Source: an uncultured Collinsella sp.
GTDB taxonomy: Bacteria > Actinomycetota > Coriobacteriia > Coriobacteriales > Coriobacteriaceae
DNA: 17,314 bases
Direction: 5' to 3'
Assembly (NCBI GenBank): GCA_900548255.1
Contig: URKH01000043.1
Coordinates: 1 to 17,314, forward strand
In this document: one piece after another, positions 14,551 to 17,314 of the stretch
Numbering within the stretch: position 1 is the first letter of the stretch
Layout of the letters: each line of letters begins with the position of its first letter
Position numbers and translations under genes: made by a program
Notes under the pieces: model-generated
Databases searched by the model: none
What the model was told of the DNA's origin: nothing
Seen by the model: only the letters and a program-made list of their open reading frames with translations

Positions 14551-15519
14551 ATGGAAATGAACGAAGCGTTAATCTACTTACAAGAAGCACTAGGCCTCTC
14601 CGCCAAGACCAAAACTTGGCCTGGATCCGCACGCTTGCCGCTGCATCTGCGGGCGATTGAAGTCCGCGCTGTTGACGCAAACGGTTTTTCGTTTTTGCTT
14701 GCAAGTTTGCCTACTGGCGTCGGGCTTCCCGAGGCTAAGAGGGTCTATAGTCAGCTAGCCTTGCGTGCGGAGACTCCTGTTGTCGTTTCGTTTCCTGATG
14801 CCGATGCACGTCAGCGCAAAGCATTGGTCGCACAAGGGATTCCGTTTGTTTGCCCCGGCAGACAGGCTTTTCTTCCATTTATGGGCACGGCCTGCACGGA
14901 GAGGGGCGGTGCCCGGTTTCGCAATCACGCGACCAAGATGTCACCCAACGCACAGGCTGCCGCAATCTGGGGAGCAGCCCAGGAGCCATATCGCCCCCAT
15001 GACCTTTGTCGTGCGCTTGGGATCTCGGCAAGCCGCGCGAGTGAGGCCATAACCGAGCTTGTTGACAGGGGGCTCGCGAGGCGCGAGCGTTGCGAGCGAC
15101 GTGTCGTCGTGTTCCCTGTTGCCGTTGATCTTCTGCTCAGTGAGCACATGGCAGAGCTCTCCTCGCCTGTCTTGAAGGTCTTATTTGCAAGGAAGACGCC
15201 GCAGATCGAGTATCTTGTTGACGCCGGGGAGACGGCGCTCGCTGCGCGTTCGATGCTCGCTGCGCCGGGTATGGAACAAAAGGCCGTCTTAAGAAGTGCA
15301 TGGCGTCAACTGAGTGACCTCGAAGTCGCAGACGGGGAGTTGCCGGATAACGAAACGGCGATGATCCAAGTGTGGCGCTATGCGCCCGTGTTTGCCAACT
15401 CCTCCCGTGTCGATGACATTTCGCTTGCGCTATCTTTGGCGGCAATCGACGATGAGCGAATTCAACTCGAAGTCGATCGCATGTTTGGAAAGGAATATCC
15501 ATGGCAAGAAGCGCTGTAG
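14551..15519 (+). CDS. Winged-helix DNA-binding protein, putative transcriptional regulator
   Basis: This 322-residue protein has a helix-turn-helix/winged-helix segment at about 146-191: PYRPHDLCRALGISASRASEAITELVDRGL, then a basic wing RRERCERRVVVF. The N-terminal part (about 30-112) ends in IPFVCPGRQAFLPFMG, a block I associate with uncharacterised MarR-like proteins in Firmicutes and Actinobacteria. The C-terminal part contains SPVLKVLFARKTPQIEYLVDAG and is of unknown role. No signal peptide or membrane helix is seen. The start is uncertain: an open frame reaches ATG 14512, but this ATG overlaps the -10 box, so 14551 or 14557 is likelier; neither has a good ribosome-binding site. Lying between the pilin operon and the sortase, it may regulate the pilus, but that rests only on position. 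Confidence 0.7.
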   Translation: MEMNEALIYLQEALGLSAKTKTWPGSARLPLHLRAIEVRAVDANGFSFLLASLPTGVGLPEAKRVYSQLALRAETPVVVSFPDADARQRKALVAQGIPFVCPGRQAFLPFMGTACTERGGARFRNHATKMSPNAQAAAIWGAAQEPYRPHDLCRALGISASRASEAITELVDRGLARRERCERRVVVFPVAVDLLLSEHMAELSSPVLKVLFARKTPQIEYLVDAGETALAARSMLAAPGMEQKAVLRSAWRQLSDLEVADGELPDNETAMIQVWRYAPVFANSSRVDDISLALSLAAIDDERIQLEVDRMFGKEYPWQEAL

Positions 15520-15597
15520 AAGGTCTCCAAGAATTCGAACCGTAGGCGGCGTTTCGGTCCTAGCTGCGTTGTCCGGTGCATGAGTTTGCTAATCGGC

Positions 15598-15603
15598 TAT
15601 TAT
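15598..15603 (+). promoter_or_regulatory. Possible -10 box for the sortase gene
   Basis: TATTAT stands 38 bases before the sortase ATG, in an AT-richer patch after the winged-helix gene. The -35 region is poor. The sortase could also be read through from the preceding gene, as no terminator separates them. Confidence 0.25.
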
Positions 15604-15641
15604 TTGTTTAGACAACCTGAGTTGTAGAGGAGTGACCGGCG

Positions 15642-16580
15642 ATGGTGCAGGGCGCCAAACATATGAAGAGCAATAACGCCGCGGACAACGGCGGCTCAAG
15701 CCCTCAGCCCAAACCTCAACCAAAGCCCAAGCGTCGTCGCAAGCGACTGCCGCGCTGGGCCGACCGGCTCATCACCATCGTCATCATCCTTATTGGCGTG
15801 GGCCTTATGACCTGGCCGTGGATCTTGGACCGGCTCGAGGCCTCGGGCGTGTTCAACCAGATCAGCACCGTGTCCAGCACCGTGGACGCGCTGTCTGCCG
15901 AGGAGCGCGAGCGCATCCTGCTCCAGGCGCGCTCCTTTAACGAGCAGCTGGCGGGCGAGGCCACCGAGCTCCCCGCCGACCAGATCGAGCCCTACGCCCA
16001 GCAGCTCATCTTTGACCGTGACCCCATGATGAGCTGGGTCGAGATCCCCTCCATCGACGTGAGCATGCCTATCTACCACGGCACGAGCGAAGAAGTCCTT
16101 ATGGCGGGCGTCGGTCACCTGGAGGGCACGAGCCTGCCGGTGGGCGGCACTTCGACGCACTGCGTGCTCACCCCGCACTCGGGCATGCGCAACCTGAGCA
16201 TGTTCGACGACATCCATTCGCTGGAGCCCGGCGACCTGGTGCTGCTGCACACCATGAACAAGACGCTCGCCTACAAGATGGTGGACTCCGAGGTCGTGCT
16301 GCCCGAGGAGATGGAGTCGCTGACTATCGAGCCCGGCGCCGACAAAGTGACGCTCGTCACCTGCACGCCCTACGGTGTAAACGACCATCGCCTGCTGGTG
16401 CATTGCGTGCGCACCAAGTACAGCAAGAAGGACGTCGACAAGCAAAAGTCGCTGGCCGGCCGCCACTGGGGCAAGCGTGAGTTTGCCGTGCTCATCGTGG
16501 TCGTAGCCATTGTGCTGTTGCTGCTGGACATCGTGATCCACGCGGTCCGCAAACGCCGCAAGGCCAAGGCCTCGGCATAA
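15642..16580 (+). CDS. srtC: Class C sortase, pilus polymerase
   Basis: This 312-residue transpeptidase joins pilin subunits by cutting LPxTG-type signals after Thr and linking them to a lysine of the next subunit. A basic, Pro/Lys-rich cytoplasmic N-terminus precedes a membrane helix (43-62). The catalytic domain has the class C signature IPSIDVSMPIYHGTSEEVL, GHLEGTSLPVGGTSTH, then H179 (TPHSG), C241 (TLVTCTPYGVN) and R250 (HRLLVHC). A second membrane helix (281-302) and basic tail are typical of class C. A DRDP motif before the domain may belong to the lid, which normally holds a DP-aromatic pair. The ATG follows AGAGGAG (15626-15632) by 9 bases. It is the only sortase here, so it presumably handles LPLSG, MPSTG and LPLTG substrates; cell-wall anchoring would need a housekeeping class A enzyme elsewhere. 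Confidence 0.93.
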   Translation: MVQGAKHMKSNNAADNGGSSPQPKPQPKPKRRRKRLPRWADRLITIVIILIGVGLMTWPWILDRLEASGVFNQISTVSSTVDALSAEERERILLQARSFNEQLAGEATELPADQIEPYAQQLIFDRDPMMSWVEIPSIDVSMPIYHGTSEEVLMAGVGHLEGTSLPVGGTSTHCVLTPHSGMRNLSMFDDIHSLEPGDLVLLHTMNKTLAYKMVDSEVVLPEEMESLTIEPGADKVTLVTCTPYGVNDHRLLVHCVRTKYSKKDVDKQKSLAGRHWGKREFAVLIVVVAIVLLLLDIVIHAVRKRRKAKASA

Positions 16581-16592
16581 GACATTCTCCAG

Positions 16593-16629
16593 AACCACCA
16601 CAATGGGGGCAGGCACCTTTGTGGTGGTT
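16593..16629. repeat. REP-like hairpin element, second family, copy 3 (diverged)
   Basis: Arms AACCACCACAA (16593-16603) and TTGTGGTGGTT (16619-16629) enclose TGGGGGCAGGCACCT. The core GGGGGCAGGCACC differs from GGAGCCAGGCACC in copies 1 and 2. It starts 12 bases after the sortase stop and can form a 3' hairpin there. Confidence 0.85.
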
Positions 16630-16638
16630 GGGACTTCC

Positions 16639-16703
16639 AAACCATCACAACATTCGATGAAAATTTCGATTTTGACGAAAGGCGTCGAATGTTGTGATGG
16701 TTT
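16639..16703. repeat. 65-bp palindromic element, copy 4 (orientation B)
   Basis: Arms at 16639-16657 and 16685-16703 are identical to those of the other copies. The 27-base centre resembles copy 3 with several changes. It is paired with a second-family repeat 9 bases upstream, as copy 3 is paired with one downstream. Confidence 0.9.
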
Positions 16704-16842
16704 TCGTTGTGGGCGAGACGGTTTTCGCTATGGACGGTGCGGTTTCGCTGAAGAACCGCCGGCCCGCAGCCTGCCAACCGCCGTCCTCGTTACGTTTTCG
16801 CTGCATTTGGGTAAAGCACCTGCTCCAAGCGGCGTTGCCTTG
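16704..16842. other. Gene-free stretch before gatC
   Basis: Between the repeat pair and the -10 box of gatC I see no gene, no strong dyad and no terminator. Short open frames here lack ribosome-binding sites. The whole gene-free interval from the sortase stop to gatC is 303 bases and is otherwise occupied by the two repeats. Confidence 0.5.
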
Positions 16843-16848
16843 TATACT
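16843..16848 (+). promoter_or_regulatory. -10 box of the gatCA operon
   Basis: TATACT, directly preceded by TG, lies 35 bases before the gatC ATG. The -35 position is poor. The TG plus TATA arrangement resembles that before the winged-helix gene (14513-14520). Confidence 0.45.
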
Positions 16849-16883
16849 AGAGCGGTTTATCTGTTATGCGGAAGGGAGCGCCT

Positions 16884-17195
16884 ATGGCACTCAGCGAGAA
16901 AGACGTGCGCGGCATCGCCGAGTACGCAAAGATCGCACTGACCGATGACGAGCTCACCCAGATGACGTCCTACATGAACGACGCCGTCCAGATGCTCGAG
17001 CCCGTCTTGCAATATGACTTGCCCGACGTGGAGCCCACGTTCCATCCCATCGGAAGCCTGTCCAACGTGATGGGCGACGACCTGCGCGAGCCCGAGCGCG
17101 ACCTGCCGCTCGACGTTGCGCTCGAAAACGCCGGCAGCGCGCGCGACCGTTACTTCCGTGTGCCGTCCATTTTGGGAGAGGGGGAGAGCGAGTAA
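16884..17195 (+). CDS. gatC: Aspartyl/glutamyl-tRNA amidotransferase subunit C
   Basis: GatC is the small subunit of the GatCAB amidotransferase, which converts misacylated Glu-tRNA(Gln) and Asp-tRNA(Asn) into the correct amide forms; it helps assemble GatA and GatB. The 103-residue protein, of normal length, shows the N-terminal helix with VRGIAEYAKIALTDDEL. The linker follows with DVEPTFHPIGSLSNVMGDD, which wraps around GatA in known structures, and the end has DRYFRVPSIL. The ATG at 16884 is chosen because AAGGGAG (16872-16878) is 5 bases upstream; an in-frame ATG at 16866 precedes that site. Its stop shares a base with the gatA start (TAATG), showing a coupled operon. Confidence 0.93.
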   Translation: MALSEKDVRGIAEYAKIALTDDELTQMTSYMNDAVQMLEPVLQYDLPDVEPTFHPIGSLSNVMGDDLREPERDLPLDVALENAGSARDRYFRVPSILGEGESE

Positions 17196-17314
17196 TGGCG
17201 CAGAGCTTCGATTCCCTTACCGCCGCCCAGATCGCCGCGGGCGTTGCCGCCGGCGACTTTACCGCTACCGAGGTGGCTCAGGCCTCCCTTGCCGCCATCG
17301 AGGCGCGCGAGGGC
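17195..17314 (+). CDS. gatA: Aspartyl/glutamyl-tRNA amidotransferase subunit A, 5' end
   Basis: Forty codons from an ATG that overlaps the gatC stop by one base (TAATG) run off the window end without a stop. The reading SLTAAQIAAGVAAGDFTATEVAQASLAAIEARE matches the N-terminal helices typical of GatA and other amidase-signature enzymes. GGGAGAGGGGGAG lies just upstream as ribosome-binding site. The catalytic Lys-Ser-Ser centre is outside the window, so the identification rests on the N-terminal pattern and on gatC next door. Confidence 0.88.
   Translation, partial: MAQSFDSLTAAQIAAGVAAGDFTATEVAQASLAAIEAREG

Overview
The window looks like a chromosomal segment of a high-GC Gram-positive gut actinobacterium of the class Coriobacteriia, most likely Collinsella. 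This is inferred from GC-rich coding DNA, strong Shine-Dalgarno sites, LPxTG-type sortase pili, and intergenic spaces seeded with short palindromic repeats. All confidently called genes are on the + strand.

Region 1 (1-1563) holds one gene for a protein with a putative C-terminal endonuclease-like fold, flanked by two copies of a 65-bp palindromic element. Region 2 (1564-3924) is a molybdenum-cofactor operon: moaA, then a moaC-mobB fusion. The fusion is split by an apparent frameshift inside the MoaC domain, so the predicted active-site residues fall in two overlapping ORFs. Region 3 (3925-6526) holds an MFS transporter behind a structured leader with two tiny upstream ORFs, then a Cof-type HAD phosphatase. 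Repeats lie between the genes.

Region 4 (6527-16580) is a sortase-assembled pilus locus behind an AT-rich regulatory stretch. It encodes a very large LPLSG-anchored adhesin (beta-helix plus isopeptide-type domains), an accessory pilin (MPSTG) and a probable backbone pilin (LPLTG). A strong terminator follows, then a winged-helix protein and one class C sortase. The adhesin signal peptide and its 1.1-kb-residue body are in different frames, joined at a run of eight G residues. One more G, or two fewer, would fuse them into a 1148-residue (or 1147-residue) surface protein. This has the form of a phase-variation switch, here in the OFF state, and because the next pilin start overlaps the adhesin stop it may control the operon. 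Region 5 (16581-17314) holds a repeat pair and then gatC and the start of gatA of the tRNA amidotransferase.

The main finding is the poly-G switch. Other leads are the split moaC, the leader of the MFS gene, and the repeat family present in both orientations. Both frame disruptions can be explained by one missing G, so a sequencing or assembly error must be excluded for each.
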